The position numbers and the translations under genes are program-made. This document shows positions 7,207-16,312 of a stretch of 64,000 nt of DNA, in pieces. This DNA comes from Exiguobacterium sp. s122 (GTDB taxonomy: Bacteria; Bacillota; Bacilli; Exiguobacteriales; Exiguobacteriaceae): NCBI RefSeq assembly GCF_018618475.1, contig NZ_JACSMD010000001.1, positions 1,302,001 through 1,366,000 of the forward strand, read 5' to 3'. Position 1 is the stretch's first letter. Each line of letters starts with the position of its first letter. The notes beneath the pieces are model-generated. The model was not told where the DNA came from and searched no databases. It saw only the letters and a list, made by a program, of their open reading frames with translations.

Positions 7207-7878
7207 TCAACTCGATGCTGGAAAAGCGGCCAATTGTTTGTTGATTAACTGGAAACGGTGCACATCCTCAGGCTCGACTTCGTCGACGATGGTCGTTAAC
7301 GCTTCGTGAGCGGAACGTTTTAACGCATCCGTGATTCGCCCGGTCAGCTTGATTGAAGCGAACGCACTTGCGAGGATGACGATGTCACATGCGAAGCGAT
7401 CCCCGTTTTGCATCCAGTCCTCGGGCGTCGAGATGTCTTCTTCAAGCCAGTCCGATAGAATCGCATACGCCCCTTCCAAAAAATCGAGGTCGCGGTCTTT
7501 TCGAAGCGCTTCTCCAAACATATCGAGGACATCGGCCCCTTCATCGCTCCCGAACGGCGCGAATTCGTCCGTGCAGTCCAAATAGAAGTCTTCTTGGAAA
7601 TGTAGCATGAACGCCGGGTGGGCCGTCAGCGGATGCGGCCCAATCTCTGGGTCGTCGACGTAAAGATGGGTGTCCCAGTCGTACTCGACCTCGACGTACC
7701 CTTTTTTCAGTTTTTGACGGACGAGCTTGTCCGCTTCTTTCTTGCACGCTTCTTCCGTATCGAACGATTTCAGCTGGACTTTCCCGATTGTGCCGCGTTT
7801 TCCGTATTGGACGACGAACTCGTCCGTGCCGACACGGATGTTCCAGAATTTTGTGGTGTGTTGTAAGTAGGTCTGCAT
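7207..7878 (-). CDS. WGR domain-containing protein
   Basis: A 223-residue soluble protein. Residues 5-60 form a WGR domain (KFWNIRVGTDEFVVQYGKRG), a nucleic-acid-binding fold found in PARPs and in MolR-type bacterial proteins. The remaining 160 residues are acidic and helical with no motif I recognise; LEEDISTPEDW and the final VHRFQLINKQLAAFPASS are not informative. The ATG at 7878 follows AAGGAGAACAAG; an ATG 8 codons upstream has no ribosome site. It is a single gene with its own upstream region and ends close to the ydbS promoter region. Confidence 0.75.
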   Translation of the reverse strand: MQTYLQHTTKFWNIRVGTDEFVVQYGKRGTIGKVQLKSFDTEEACKKEADKLVRQKLKKGYVEVEYDWDTHLYVDDPEIGPHPLTAHPAFMLHFQEDFYLDCTDEFAPFGSDEGADVLDMFGEALRKDRDLDFLEGAYAILSDWLEEDISTPEDWMQNGDRFACDIVILASAFASIKLTGRITDALKRSAHEALTTIVDEVEPEDVHRFQLINKQLAAFPASS

Positions 7879-7914
7879 CTTGTTCTCCTTATGTAACGAC
7901 ATAGCTTAAGTATA

Positions 7915-7938
7915 CAAAAAACCGCTCGAGAGCGGTTT
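7915..7938 (-). terminator. terminator of the FUSC-type exporter gene
   Basis: On the minus strand AAACCGCTCTCGAGCGGTTT is followed by further T residues. The stem overlaps the stop codon of the gene ending at 7937. Confidence 0.85.
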
Positions 7939-9028
7939 AGTCTTCAAAGAACCACTTCTTGCGCGGTTCTACTTTCAAGTTGTCGCCATGTTTCTTCATC
8001 TCGGTGATAAGATAACGTTCAAGCTCGTTCATCGCCTTGACCCAGTCCGTCATTGTCGCGACGAGCGGGACGACGGTCAGGATCAAGTCTTCCTCTTCGT
8101 CTCGCATCTTCTCAATCATCAGCTTGGCGAAGTCGAAGTTCTCATGGATGAGGTCCTCTTCCCGATCGATGATGTGCTCGTTCTCGAGTTCATACGCTGA
8201 GAATAGGCGCTCATGTCGTCTGAGCAAATGGCGTACATGTCGCAACAGTTCTTCCTCGAGCTGAGGTGGCAAATGTTCGAGTGTCAAAAAATCGTCATGC
8301 AGTTTGTCGAGCACGTGGATGGCGGCACTGTTCGTGTCGATCATCTTCGACTTCAAGACGGCTCGGCGATAAATCGGCGTCTTCTTCTCGAGCCAGCGAT
8401 TCGCTTTAATCTCTTCTTCGAAGAAGTCGTATGTCGTCTTCGAGCCGCGGTGTTTTTTCTTCGTCTCTTCGAGTGACTCGAACGAGGAACGTCCCCCGTC
8501 CGTCTCGGAGAATAGACGCGCGATGCGGACGGCCATTTGGAACACCGTCGTGATCTCGTCCTCGAGCTTCCGTTCATAGCGTGGCGGGAACAACAGTGCG
8601 TTGACGAGAAGCGCGACCGTGATCCCCATCATGATGAGTAAGTAACGTTCCCCGGCGAACATCCAAATCGGCATTTCCGATTGGCTCGCCCCTTCCATGA
8701 TCAGAATCGTCGTCAAGATGACGGTCCGTGTCGTCGACTCGAGATTCAAGAACAGAAGGATCGAGATGGCGATGATGATGACGACGCCGATGGCGATCGG
8801 GGTCGGGTTCGGCGTCAACAGTAACGAGAAGACGGCAAGTAACGCCCCAATCAAGTTCCCTTTCATCTCTTCTAAAAATCGGAGTCCCGTCTGATAGACG
8901 GACGGAAGTAACGCGAGCGACGCGGCAAGCGCCGGTACAACGATTTGTTGAAACTGAAACGCCTCGGCGATCAATAACACCAAGGCGACCGAAATCCCGG
9001 TTTTGATGGTTCGAGCTCCAAATCTCAT
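7937..9028 (-). CDS. aromatic acid exporter family / FUSC-like membrane protein (DUF939)
   Basis: A 363-residue protein. Four to six transmembrane helices in residues 1-150 form half of an FUSC module, followed by a cytoplasmic helical DUF939 C-terminal domain rich in charged residues. The family (YqjA-like in Bacillus) is assigned to aromatic-acid or related efflux by homology; the substrate is unproven. The ATG at 9028 is placed by the conserved N-terminus MRFGARTIKTGIS. Its best Shine-Dalgarno, GGGAGGAAG, lies about 20 nt upstream, separated from the start by a small hairpin (GACAG CTCG CTGTC) that could shorten the distance. Confidence 0.8.
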   Translation of the reverse strand: MRFGARTIKTGISVALVLLIAEAFQFQQIVVPALAASLALLPSVYQTGLRFLEEMKGNLIGALLAVFSLLLTPNPTPIAIGVVIIIAISILLFLNLESTTRTVILTTILIMEGASQSEMPIWMFAGERYLLIMMGITVALLVNALLFPPRYERKLEDEITTVFQMAVRIARLFSETDGGRSSFESLEETKKKHRGSKTTYDFFEEEIKANRWLEKKTPIYRRAVLKSKMIDTNSAAIHVLDKLHDDFLTLEHLPPQLEEELLRHVRHLLRRHERLFSAYELENEHIIDREEDLIHENFDFAKLMIEKMRDEEEDLILTVVPLVATMTDWVKAMNELERYLITEMKKHGDNLKVEPRKKWFFED

Positions 9029-9202
9029 GCGGTGTCGACAGCGAGCTGTCTTCCTCCCTTATACACGTCTTGTTTTTTTGTATCCTTCTTGTCACGGGTT
9101 CAAACATACGAACAAATGGAGCCGTCAAGCGCTGTTTCGAGAGCGCTTCCGTGGTATGATGGCGGTGGATATTTTCTTTCATCTTGATGGGGAGGGGTTT
9201 AC

Positions 9203-9826
9203 TTGTCAACCATTGCTTTATTTGGAGGGAGTGGCCGCACGGGGATGCGGTTGCTCGAACGTTTATTAAAGGACGGACACGACGTCCGACTCTTGTCACG
9301 CCGTGAGGTCGAACCGCGAGAACGACTCACAGTCATAATTGGTGACGCAACCGATGCAGATGCCATCACAAAGACGGTGCAATCAGCCGACGTCGTTATA
9401 TCGGCCCTCGGTACGGATAAGCAGAATGTCTTGTCCCGCTTCACCCCACTCGTCATCTCTGCGATGCAAGTAAACGGAGTGACGCGCATCTTGACGGTCG
9501 GGACGGCCGGTATCTTGCAGGCACACGACATGGACGCGTACCGTTTCGAGACACGCGAATCGAAACGGACGATGACGACGGCTGCCGAGGACCATGCCCA
9601 TGCGTATGAGTTGCTCCGCGACTCAGATTTCGACTATACGGTCGTCTGCCCGACGCAATTGATTGACGAGCCGTCAGATGGAGACATCGTCATCACACCA
9701 GACGAACTCGGGACGCTTCACTCTGGCCCGATTTCACGCGATGACGTCGCCGATCTCGTCGTCAAGGCGTGGGAAGAAAACAACTATATCAGGCACCGCG
9801 TCGGGATCACGACGGAGTCACGATGA
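9203..9826 (+). CDS. NAD(P)H-binding oxidoreductase (atypical short-chain dehydrogenase)
   Basis: A 207-residue Rossmann protein. It begins with the nucleotide-binding motif FGGSGRTGMRLLERLL near residue 7 and continues with SADVVISALGT and DYTVVCPTQL. This is the NAD(P)-binding 'NmrA/HSCARG/BVR-B' shape; the substrate cannot be inferred. The start is TTG, about 8 bases after GGGGAGGGG. It is followed directly by dynA with no gap, so the two are probably co-transcribed. Confidence 0.8.
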   Translation: MSTIALFGGSGRTGMRLLERLLKDGHDVRLLSRREVEPRERLTVIIGDATDADAITKTVQSADVVISALGTDKQNVLSRFTPLVISAMQVNGVTRILTVGTAGILQAHDMDAYRFETRESKRTMTTAAEDHAHAYELLRDSDFDYTVVCPTQLIDEPSDGDIVITPDELGTLHSGPISRDDVADLVVKAWEENNYIRHRVGITTESR

Positions 9827-9830
9827 GGGG

Positions 9831-12800
9831 ATGAAAACTTTGAACGAACAACACCTGCGCCTCGCGCAATTGACCGACCTGTTTGAGACGCAAGACGAGA
9901 CCGATTTGGCCCGTCCTGCCCGGACGGCACTCCGCAAAGTGACCCGTGACGAGATTTGGATCGCCGTCTGCGGTCACTTCTCTGCCGGAAAATCAACCCT
10001 GCTTAACAACTGGCTAGGGGACGGCGTCTTACCGACGAGCCCGATTCCGACGAGCGCCAACATCGTCACGCTTCGAAGCGGTGCGACCGGCGCCTCGGTC
10101 GCCGTCAACGACACAGACTGGATTCAGCTTGGGACCGATGAACTCGAACGTCTGAGTGACTTTTGTAAGATTGAAGAGATCAAAGAGGTCGAATACGCCC
10201 TGCCCCGCTTCCCGTTCGGCGACGACGTCGTCTTGATGGACACACCGGGCATCGATTCGACGGACGAACGCCACCGTCAGGCGACGGAGCGCTCGCTCTT
10301 CCTTGCAGACCATTTATTTTTCATGATGGACTACAACCACGTCCAATCGGAACAGAACATCGAACTCATGAAGCAGTTCAGCGCCGAGGGTCGTCCGTAT
10401 TCAATCATCATCAACCAAATCGACAAGCATGAGGAGAGCGAGCTGTCGTTCTCGTCGTTCAAGCAGACGCTCGCGGCAGCGTTCGCACACCACGATATCG
10501 AGCCAGATGACGTGTTCTATATCTCGCTCCGTCAACTCGACCATGCGGAAAACGAAGTGACACGGCTACGTTCATATGTTGAACAAGTCATCGCCACAGC
10601 AAGGGAAAATCGTCTCACGAGTGCCGAACAGTTGACGGACACGCTCCTCGCGCGTTCGGAGCAGACGTATGCCCGTTCACTCGAGCAATTACCGGTCGTC
10701 GAGAAACACCCGACCGAAATTCAGGCCCGCCTGCAGCGACTCGAGAAAAAACACGTCTGGCTCAGCGCATTCCGCCGCGAGTTCTTCCGCCACCAGGCCC
10801 CGATCGTCGCCAGCGCCCCAACCATGAATTATGAGTTCCGTGAACTGTTGCGGGATTATTTGGAGAGCTGTGCCCCGACATTCAAGGTCGGCCTGTTCTT
10901 CTCGAAAGACAAGACGAAACAAGAACGGTCACGCCGTGAGGAAATCGCCGTCAAAGAGTTCAATCGACTGCTCGACACGAACTTGCGACCGCACTTGATC
11001 AAATACGCGGAAGACATCATCCGTGACTTGAAGTTGCCAGAAGCGATGCTTGCTCGACCAGACGCGTTGCCGGAAGCACCGGCCACGCTCATCACCGACC
11101 AAGTGAAAAGTGGTGCCTCGCTTAGCGGAGATACAGTCCTTCAGTTCAGTCGGGACATCGAATCCGCCCTCGCCGCCTGGGTGACGAAAGCGTCCGACCC
11201 GTGGGTGGCGTCGGTCGAATCGTACCTTGAGACAGACGGTGCGGATCGACTCGCCCGAATCATGACCGAACAAGACTCACTTTACGATATGTTGGACACG
11301 CTCGGTACGAGACGTCGCCTGTTGGAGCGTCAATCTGCACTTCATGCCTATACGGAACGCGCCTTGACGTCGGAACGCATCGAAGAGCTCGAAGTTCGTC
11401 ACTATGTCGATGTCGAGTATTTACCAAAGCAACAAGTTGCCCAGCAACAGAAAGAAGTTGCACTGACGACAGTCTTGGATGATAATTTGACCGCATTTTT
11501 ATCTGATTTTTCATATGAATATGCGGTATGTGAAATATTAAAAAGTCATCCGTTATTCACGTCCCGAGTGAAGTCGCTCCGACGCAAACTCGAGCGGGCC
11601 GAAGCCGAGACGTACACGCTCGCCATCTTCGGGGCGTTCTCTTCCGGTAAATCGTCGACGTTGAACGCTCTGCTTGGCGAGACGGTGTTGCCGACGTCAC
11701 CGAACCCGCTCACCGCCTCGATCACGAAAATCGTCCCCCCGAACGGACGAACGCACAAGAGCGCCACGATCACGTTCAAGTCGCGTGACGAGCTCGAGAC
11801 GGAACTCGACGGTTACGGGACGACACTCGATTCACTCGCGCTCGACCATCCGTTCGTGAACGCGGTGAAACACGCCCCACTCCACCATCTCGGGACGACG
11901 GAGAAGGTCGATTACGACACGTTCGCCTCGTTCGTCACGGAAGAGACGAAGAGTTGCATCGTCAAAGAGATTGAGCTATATGTCGACTCCCCTTGGGCCG
12001 AGCGCGGCATCATCTTCGTCGACACACCGGGCGCCGACTCGCAGTTCAACCGACATAGCGAGGTCCAGTTCGGCTATATGCGTGACGCCGATGCCGTCTT
12101 GTTCGTGACGTATTACAACCACGCGTTCACCGAGGCCGACCGTGAGCTCGTCATCCAGCTCGGACGGGTCCAAGGGACGGGCGACCACCAGATGTTCTTC
12201 CTCGTCAACGCCTCTGACTTAGCGACGGATGAGACGGAACGGGACGCCGTCTCCGACTATGTCGCCCAGCAATTGACGAAGCTTGGTGTGAGACACCCTT
12301 CCGTGTTGCCGATCTCGAGCCGAAACGCTATGAACGGGCAAGACGAAGGATTCGACCGCTTCGCTGAACGGCTTGGCCAGTTCGTCGACCACGACCTGCG
12401 CCAAGCGAACGCGCTTCGCATCAAGGAAGAGACGGCCGCACTCCTCGCCTCGTTCGAAGAGGTCGTCCGGGAAGCGGACGCCGACGCGAGCGTCAAAGCG
12501 AAACGTCGCGAACGACTTGAACGGTTACAGGATGGACAACTACTTCCAATCACGTCACTAGACGCACCGTTCGCCCGGGAAGCGAAGGAATTGCTCGCCC
12601 ATCTCGAGACACGGTCACTCCTGCGTCTGTCGGACTTCGTCAAGGAGACGTTCCATCCGATCGAAGTGGACGGCTCGAAGGCGAGTTTAGAACGTGCGCT
12701 CATCCGGACCCTCGATAAGTACGCCTATGACGTCCATCAAGAGCTTCAAGTGTTCAAGTATCGGCTCGAGAAGTTCTTGAAAAAAGAGACGGCCCGGCTC

Positions 12801-13217
12801 ATCACGCAAGAGACAGCGAAGTTGCGTCCGCTATTGCCGACGTTCGCGTTCGACGAGGACGTGACGATCGACTGGCTACGTGACACGGTCGAGACGGTAT
12901 CGTTTGATCAACCCGCCTTCCGCCCGGTGTTGAAACAGTTCAAGAACACGAGCCAATTCTTCGAAGGGGACGGCCGGACGATGCTACGTGACGACTTGAG
13001 CGCGCGCCTGCGCCTCGCAGTCCGGGAACAGCTCGAAGCAATCGGTGCCCGAGAGATCGAACGCACGTCTCGTGAGCTCGCCGGACTCGAGGAAAGCCTA
13101 AGTGCCGCGTGGAACGATGAAGTGCGTGAACTCGTCTCCGGCGAGCTGAGCGTCCTCTCAGACGGACAGTCGTTCACGGACATGAGACAGCGCCTCGAAG
13201 CGCTCGGAAAGGAATGA
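9831..13217 (+). CDS. dynA: dynamin-like GTPase DynA (two-headed)
   Basis: A very large protein of about 1128 residues with two complete dynamin GTPase modules in tandem, as in Bacillus DynA (about 1190). Module 1 has the P-loop GHFSAGKST (near residue 48), PTSPIPTSANI, DTPGID (near 136) and NQIDK (near 196). Module 2 has GAFSSGKSS (near 600), PTSPNPLTASI, DTPGADSQFN (near 730) and NASDLA. Long coiled helical stalks follow each head. DynA tethers and fuses membranes and protects cells from phage and pore-forming agents. The start is uncertain: ATG 9831 abuts GAGGGG, whereas TTG 9840 has proper spacing to the same site. A 32-residue membrane peptide gene follows 4 bp after the stop. Confidence 0.92.
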   Translation: MKTLNEQHLRLAQLTDLFETQDETDLARPARTALRKVTRDEIWIAVCGHFSAGKSTLLNNWLGDGVLPTSPIPTSANIVTLRSGATGASVAVNDTDWIQLGTDELERLSDFCKIEEIKEVEYALPRFPFGDDVVLMDTPGIDSTDERHRQATERSLFLADHLFFMMDYNHVQSEQNIELMKQFSAEGRPYSIIINQIDKHEESELSFSSFKQTLAAAFAHHDIEPDDVFYISLRQLDHAENEVTRLRSYVEQVIATARENRLTSAEQLTDTLLARSEQTYARSLEQLPVVEKHPTEIQARLQRLEKKHVWLSAFRREFFRHQAPIVASAPTMNYEFRELLRDYLESCAPTFKVGLFFSKDKTKQERSRREEIAVKEFNRLLDTNLRPHLIKYAEDIIRDLKLPEAMLARPDALPEAPATLITDQVKSGASLSGDTVLQFSRDIESALAAWVTKASDPWVASVESYLETDGADRLARIMTEQDSLYDMLDTLGTRRRLLERQSALHAYTERALTSERIEELEVRHYVDVEYLPKQQVAQQQKEVALTTVLDDNLTAFLSDFSYEYAVCEILKSHPLFTSRVKSLRRKLERAEAETYTLAIFGAFSSGKSSTLNALLGETVLPTSPNPLTASITKIVPPNGRTHKSATITFKSRDELETELDGYGTTLDSLALDHPFVNAVKHAPLHHLGTTEKVDYDTFASFVTEETKSCIVKEIELYVDSPWAERGIIFVDTPGADSQFNRHSEVQFGYMRDADAVLFVTYYNHAFTEADRELVIQLGRVQGTGDHQMFFLVNASDLATDETERDAVSDYVAQQLTKLGVRHPSVLPISSRNAMNGQDEGFDRFAERLGQFVDHDLRQANALRIKEETAALLASFEEVVREADADASVKAKRRERLERLQDGQLLPITSLDAPFAREAKELLAHLETRSLLRLSDFVKETFHPIEVDGSKASLERALIRTLDKYAYDVHQELQVFKYRLEKFLKKETARLITQETAKLRPLLPTFAFDEDVTIDWLRDTVETVSFDQPAFRPVLKQFKNTSQFFEGDGRTMLRDDLSARLRLAVREQLEAIGAREIERTSRELAGLEESLSAAWNDEVRELVSGELSVLSDGQSFTDMRQRLEALGKE

Positions 13218-13221
13218 ACGC

Positions 13222-13320
13222 ATGGGATCTTTACTCCTTGTCGGCTTGATTCCGGCCGTGATCATGACGATCGCGCTCGGTCTGTTCATCCGACACTTAT
13301 ATATCACGAACAAAGAATGA
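13222..13320 (+). CDS. 32-residue single-span membrane peptide downstream of dynA
   Basis: A short ORF (starts MGSLLLVGLIPAVIM, ends RHLYITNKE) consisting almost entirely of one transmembrane helix with a short basic and polar tail. AAAGGAATGAACGC supplies a ribosome site, and the gene starts 4 bp after the dynA stop with the terminator directly after its own stop. It is therefore in the dynA transcript. No family recognised. Its position suggests a membrane partner of DynA; this is inference. Confidence 0.6.
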   Translation: MGSLLLVGLIPAVIMTIALGLFIRHLYITNKE

Positions 13321-13356
13321 AACAAGCCTCGAGCGTGCGCTCGAGGCTTGTTTTTA
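13320..13356. terminator. bidirectional terminator between dynA unit and oxidoreductase gene
   Basis: A 14-bp perfect stem (ACAAGCCTCGAGCG / CGCTCGAGGCTTGT) is flanked by A and T runs, so it can stop both convergent transcripts. Confidence 0.9.
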
Positions 13357-14334
13357 TGCGTCAGCCGGGTAACGAACGTCGATTTGCCCGCGCATATCGG
13401 TCATGACGTCGGCAAGCAGGAGCATGTCGTCATGCGTATGACGCGACGTCTCCCGTTCCCCCGCCTCGATTAAACGAATGAATTCCTGAATTTCGAACGC
13501 CATCGGGTTTATTTGCTCGCTGACGAGCTCCTCGGTCGTCCCGTCACGCCCTTCGAACGTCAAGCGGTCGAACGTGGCAATGTCGTCAATCAAGATACGC
13601 CCCGTCTCCCCAATGATTTCAGACGGCGAGTTCGACCCGTGAATCTTCGAATGGAGCACGACGATGTCCATCCCGTCATACGATAGGATGGCCGAGCCGC
13701 TGCCGTCGACACCTGACTCGAGTTTGACGGTGTTCGCCAAAATCGTGTTTGGTCGATCGAACAGCTTGAGCGCGGGTCCGAGACAATAGACGCCGAGGTC
13801 CATCAGTGAGCCGTTCGAGAAGTCCGGGTTGAACGTGTTCGGGTTGTCCCCACGTTTATACAGGTCATAGCGTGACGAGTACTGCGACTTGTTCAAGATG
13901 ACGCGCCGGACCGGACCGATGCGATGAAGTTCTTGACGCAACACGTCGAAGTTCGGCATGAACAAGTTGCGGAGCGCCTCGAGCAAGACGACGTCATGCG
14001 CACGTGCCGTCTCGAGCATCGCTTCGACCTCGCGGACGTTCGAGGCGAATGGTTTCTCGCAGAGAACATGCTTGTTGTGACGCATGAACAGGATGCTCTG
14101 CTCGGCGTGTAGCGAGTTCGGGCTCGCGATATAGACCGCGTCGATGACGTCACTCGCTGCCATCGCTTCAAGCGATGTGAACGTATAAAGGATGTCATGT
14201 TGAGCGGCGTATGTATCTGCCCGCTCCGCCGTTCTTGAATAGATGGCCGTCACTTCTGCGTCCTTGATATGTTGAATCGTCTTTAAAAAAGTGTCGGTAA
14301 TAAAGTTCGTGCCGATGATGCCGAATCGAATCAT
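13354..14334 (-). CDS. Gfo/Idh/MocA family oxidoreductase
   Basis: A 326-residue NAD(P)-dependent dehydrogenase. The N-terminal Rossmann fold has FGIIGTNFITDTFL, and the family signature CEKPFASNVREVEAML lies near residue 90-105 with the catalytic lysine in the EKP motif. Substrates of the family are sugars, inositols or related polyols; nothing narrows this here. The ATG at 14334 follows GAGGAGACTACCT; a start 20 codons upstream lacks a ribosome site. Confidence 0.85.
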   Translation of the reverse strand: MIRFGIIGTNFITDTFLKTIQHIKDAEVTAIYSRTAERADTYAAQHDILYTFTSLEAMAASDVIDAVYIASPNSLHAEQSILFMRHNKHVLCEKPFASNVREVEAMLETARAHDVVLLEALRNLFMPNFDVLRQELHRIGPVRRVILNKSQYSSRYDLYKRGDNPNTFNPDFSNGSLMDLGVYCLGPALKLFDRPNTILANTVKLESGVDGSGSAILSYDGMDIVVLHSKIHGSNSPSEIIGETGRILIDDIATFDRLTFEGRDGTTEELVSEQINPMAFEIQEFIRLIEAGERETSRHTHDDMLLLADVMTDMRGQIDVRYPADA

Positions 14335-14486
14335 AGGTAGTCTCCTCGTTTCTTTGTTTAATTTATGTCTTCGGAAATGAATGAGCCATCCCACTTAACA
14401 TTTACCCGAAATCAATGTAATAAAAAGGAATTTATCTTTCCTATACGGAACAAGTATAGAGCGAAATCAAATTGGGAGTAATCATT

Positions 14487-14957
14487 ATGATGAATAAAAA
14501 AATGTCATTGCTTTTGTCACCTGTGTTTTTAACCTCCATTCTTATAGGTTGTCAATCACAGGAAGATACTCAAAAAGAAAATGATCCGAGTAAAGTCGCT
14601 AAACAAACTGAAGCGAGTCCATCTTCAGAAGATGGCGCGGAGAACATGAAGATTGAAGACTCGATCGCAACGATTAGCATTTCAAAAGACGGTGAGGTAA
14701 TCCGTTTTAATGATGATGCGTCGATTGAAACGTTACGTGCAGTCATTGAAAGTGCCATGAAAGAAGATGGGATTGTGAACATGTCTAATCCTACACACTA
14801 TGTAGATGTTGTTTATGCGAACGAAGACAAACAACGTTTTCATTTCTGGTACGGTGAAGCAGGTGAACGAAGTGCGATGATGAGCGCAGACGACACACAT
14901 TCCATTTATACGGTTTCAGCAGCATTGACAGAAAAAATCATCATTTTAACTCAATAA
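14487..14957 (+). CDS. YhfM-like lipoprotein
   Basis: A 156-residue predicted lipoprotein. A signal peptide ends in the lipobox ILIGC (cysteine near residue 23), followed by a charged linker and a globular domain. The domain pattern (SISKDGEVIRFNDDASIETL ... FHFWYGEAGERSAMM ... HSIYTVSAALTEKI) is shared with the three proteins at 35.9-37.2 kb and resembles the YhfM-like domain of Bacillus. Function unknown. It lies on the outer face of the membrane. The ATG follows GGGAGTAATCATT, and a terminator at 14965-14994 follows. Confidence 0.7.
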   Translation: MMNKKMSLLLSPVFLTSILIGCQSQEDTQKENDPSKVAKQTEASPSSEDGAENMKIEDSIATISISKDGEVIRFNDDASIETLRAVIESAMKEDGIVNMSNPTHYVDVVYANEDKQRFHFWYGEAGERSAMMSADDTHSIYTVSAALTEKIIILTQ

Positions 14958-14964
14958 GATTAAC

Positions 14965-14994
14965 AATAGACCTCAACTCGAGGTCTATTCTTTT
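14965..14994 (+). terminator. terminator of the lipoprotein gene
   Basis: AATAGACCT pairs with AGGTCTATT, loop CAACTCG, followed by CTTTTC. It may also serve the convergent acetyltransferase gene. Confidence 0.75.
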
Positions 14995-14998
14995 CATG

Positions 14999-15511
14999 CT
15001 AGTTTTCAAACGCTTTCTCGAAACAAATATATCGTTCATGCCCTTTAGGTTTTGAATCAAAATGAACACTACCACGTTCGACATAACCATGGCGTTGATA
15101 AAAGTTACATGCAGTTTCATTACCCGAAAAACTGTCGAGCCGGATGCTGTGATACCCTTGCTCCTTTGCCAAACGCTCCGAAGCGTGGAGAACGAGGTTC
15201 CCGATTCCCTTACCTTGTTGCGACGGATGGACCATGAGCGAGTGTATGATGAGCGGCTTATCACCTTGCCATTCAATCTCGTTCCATTCCGAAGATTGCC
15301 ATTCATCGAGCACGACGATTCCGAGCAACTGCTCACCGTCTTTCATGACATAGACGGAGCCTTCTTTGATACAATCCTCGAAATAGGCGCGGTTCGGGTA
15401 AGTGTCGTCCCATTGGAAAATCTGTCTGTGGAGCAAATCGTCTTTACAGGCGAGATAAAGTTGTTCGATTGCATTCACATCTGATGGTGTAGCTAAAGAG
15501 ATTGTGGTCAT
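14999..15511 (-). CDS. GNAT family N-acetyltransferase
   Basis: A 170-residue single-domain acetyltransferase. The acetyl-CoA-binding motif A is HPSQQGKGIGNLVLHASERL (near residue 93), followed by the motif B segment RLDSFSGNETACNFYQRHGY. The acceptor is not predictable. The ATG at 15511 follows a weak AGGAG-poor leader. It is the last gene of the minus-strand run that begins at 21184, separated from the next by 15 bp. Confidence 0.8.
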   Translation of the reverse strand: MTTISLATPSDVNAIEQLYLACKDDLLHRQIFQWDDTYPNRAYFEDCIKEGSVYVMKDGEQLLGIVVLDEWQSSEWNEIEWQGDKPLIIHSLMVHPSQQGKGIGNLVLHASERLAKEQGYHSIRLDSFSGNETACNFYQRHGYVERGSVHFDSKPKGHERYICFEKAFEN

Positions 15512-15526
15512 TCCAATACTCCATTC

Positions 15527-16312
15527 TTAAAAGTGACTATTTTTATTGATCATCCGTTCATATTTTTTATACTCGTCACGGGACATGCTTAGACCGAGCA
15601 GCTCAGCGATGGTGTCTTGTCGCCACGTGCTGGGATTGAAATATTGTGAACTCGTATTGAACCAGCGCCCCTTTTGATCGAATCCCCATGTATACTTCAC
15701 TCGGTCAAGTCCTTGCTGGATGAGCATCTTTCCTTCTCCCGGATTAGAGTAAAAGCGGCGCTTCCCGAGCCATAAGTACGGTTCTGGTGCCCATGGACAG
15801 CGCTCGATGGCGAGTTGATAATAGTGCTGCTTCAGATGACTGAACTCTTTCGCCAACGCAATGCAAAGCAAACCACTCACGTCTTCCGGACCTTGTTCGA
15901 TGAGCGAATCTGCCAAGGCGACGTCCTCATCCGTGATGACAAAGTCATTCCATCCCGTCCAATATAAGGCGAGCGCATAATAGAACGGGTCATCCGGATG
16001 ATATGTATAGGCGGTGAGACCGAAGCTGTTCACCCGTGCAAAATCTTCGATTGTGTCAATCAACTCATACCCGACGAGCCAGTCCCATCGGTTTTTATCG
16101 GTCGGGTCCATCATCACGTGGTCAATCAACAGCTGTTCGATACCCCGGGTCTGTTGAAGGTAATACTCGAGCTGTTTGAACTGTTTTGCCTCAACGTATG
16201 CATCGATGCAATCCATCATCGCTTGTTGCTCTGCCGAAAGGAGCTCGTTTCCTGAATACAGCTCAAAAATATTCCCTGCCGTGTAATCATTCAAATTGAG
16301 CTCTCCTCTCAC
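15527..16312 (-). CDS. hypothetical TPR-like protein
   Basis: A 261-residue soluble protein rich in aromatic residues and tryptophan. Helical repeats such as AEQQAMMDCIDAYVEAKQFK and LSLIEQG-type segments suggest a TPR-like solenoid. The stretch RCPWAPEPYLWLGKRRFYS is distinctive. I recognise no family. It overlaps the upstream DUF2199 gene by 4 bp, so the two are translationally coupled and probably work together. Confidence 0.65.
   Translation of the reverse strand: MRGELNLNDYTAGNIFELYSGNELLSAEQQAMMDCIDAYVEAKQFKQLEYYLQQTRGIEQLLIDHVMMDPTDKNRWDWLVGYELIDTIEDFARVNSFGLTAYTYHPDDPFYYALALYWTGWNDFVITDEDVALADSLIEQGPEDVSGLLCIALAKEFSHLKQHYYQLAIERCPWAPEPYLWLGKRRFYSNPGEGKMLIQQGLDRVKYTWGFDQKGRWFNTSSQYFNPSTWRQDTIAELLGLSMSRDEYKKYERMINKNSHF

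Noticed and set aside
8574-9299. Open frame of about 240 codons on the minus strand
   Set aside because: It is a shadow of the FUSC-type exporter gene in another frame, with arginine-rich, low-complexity translation.
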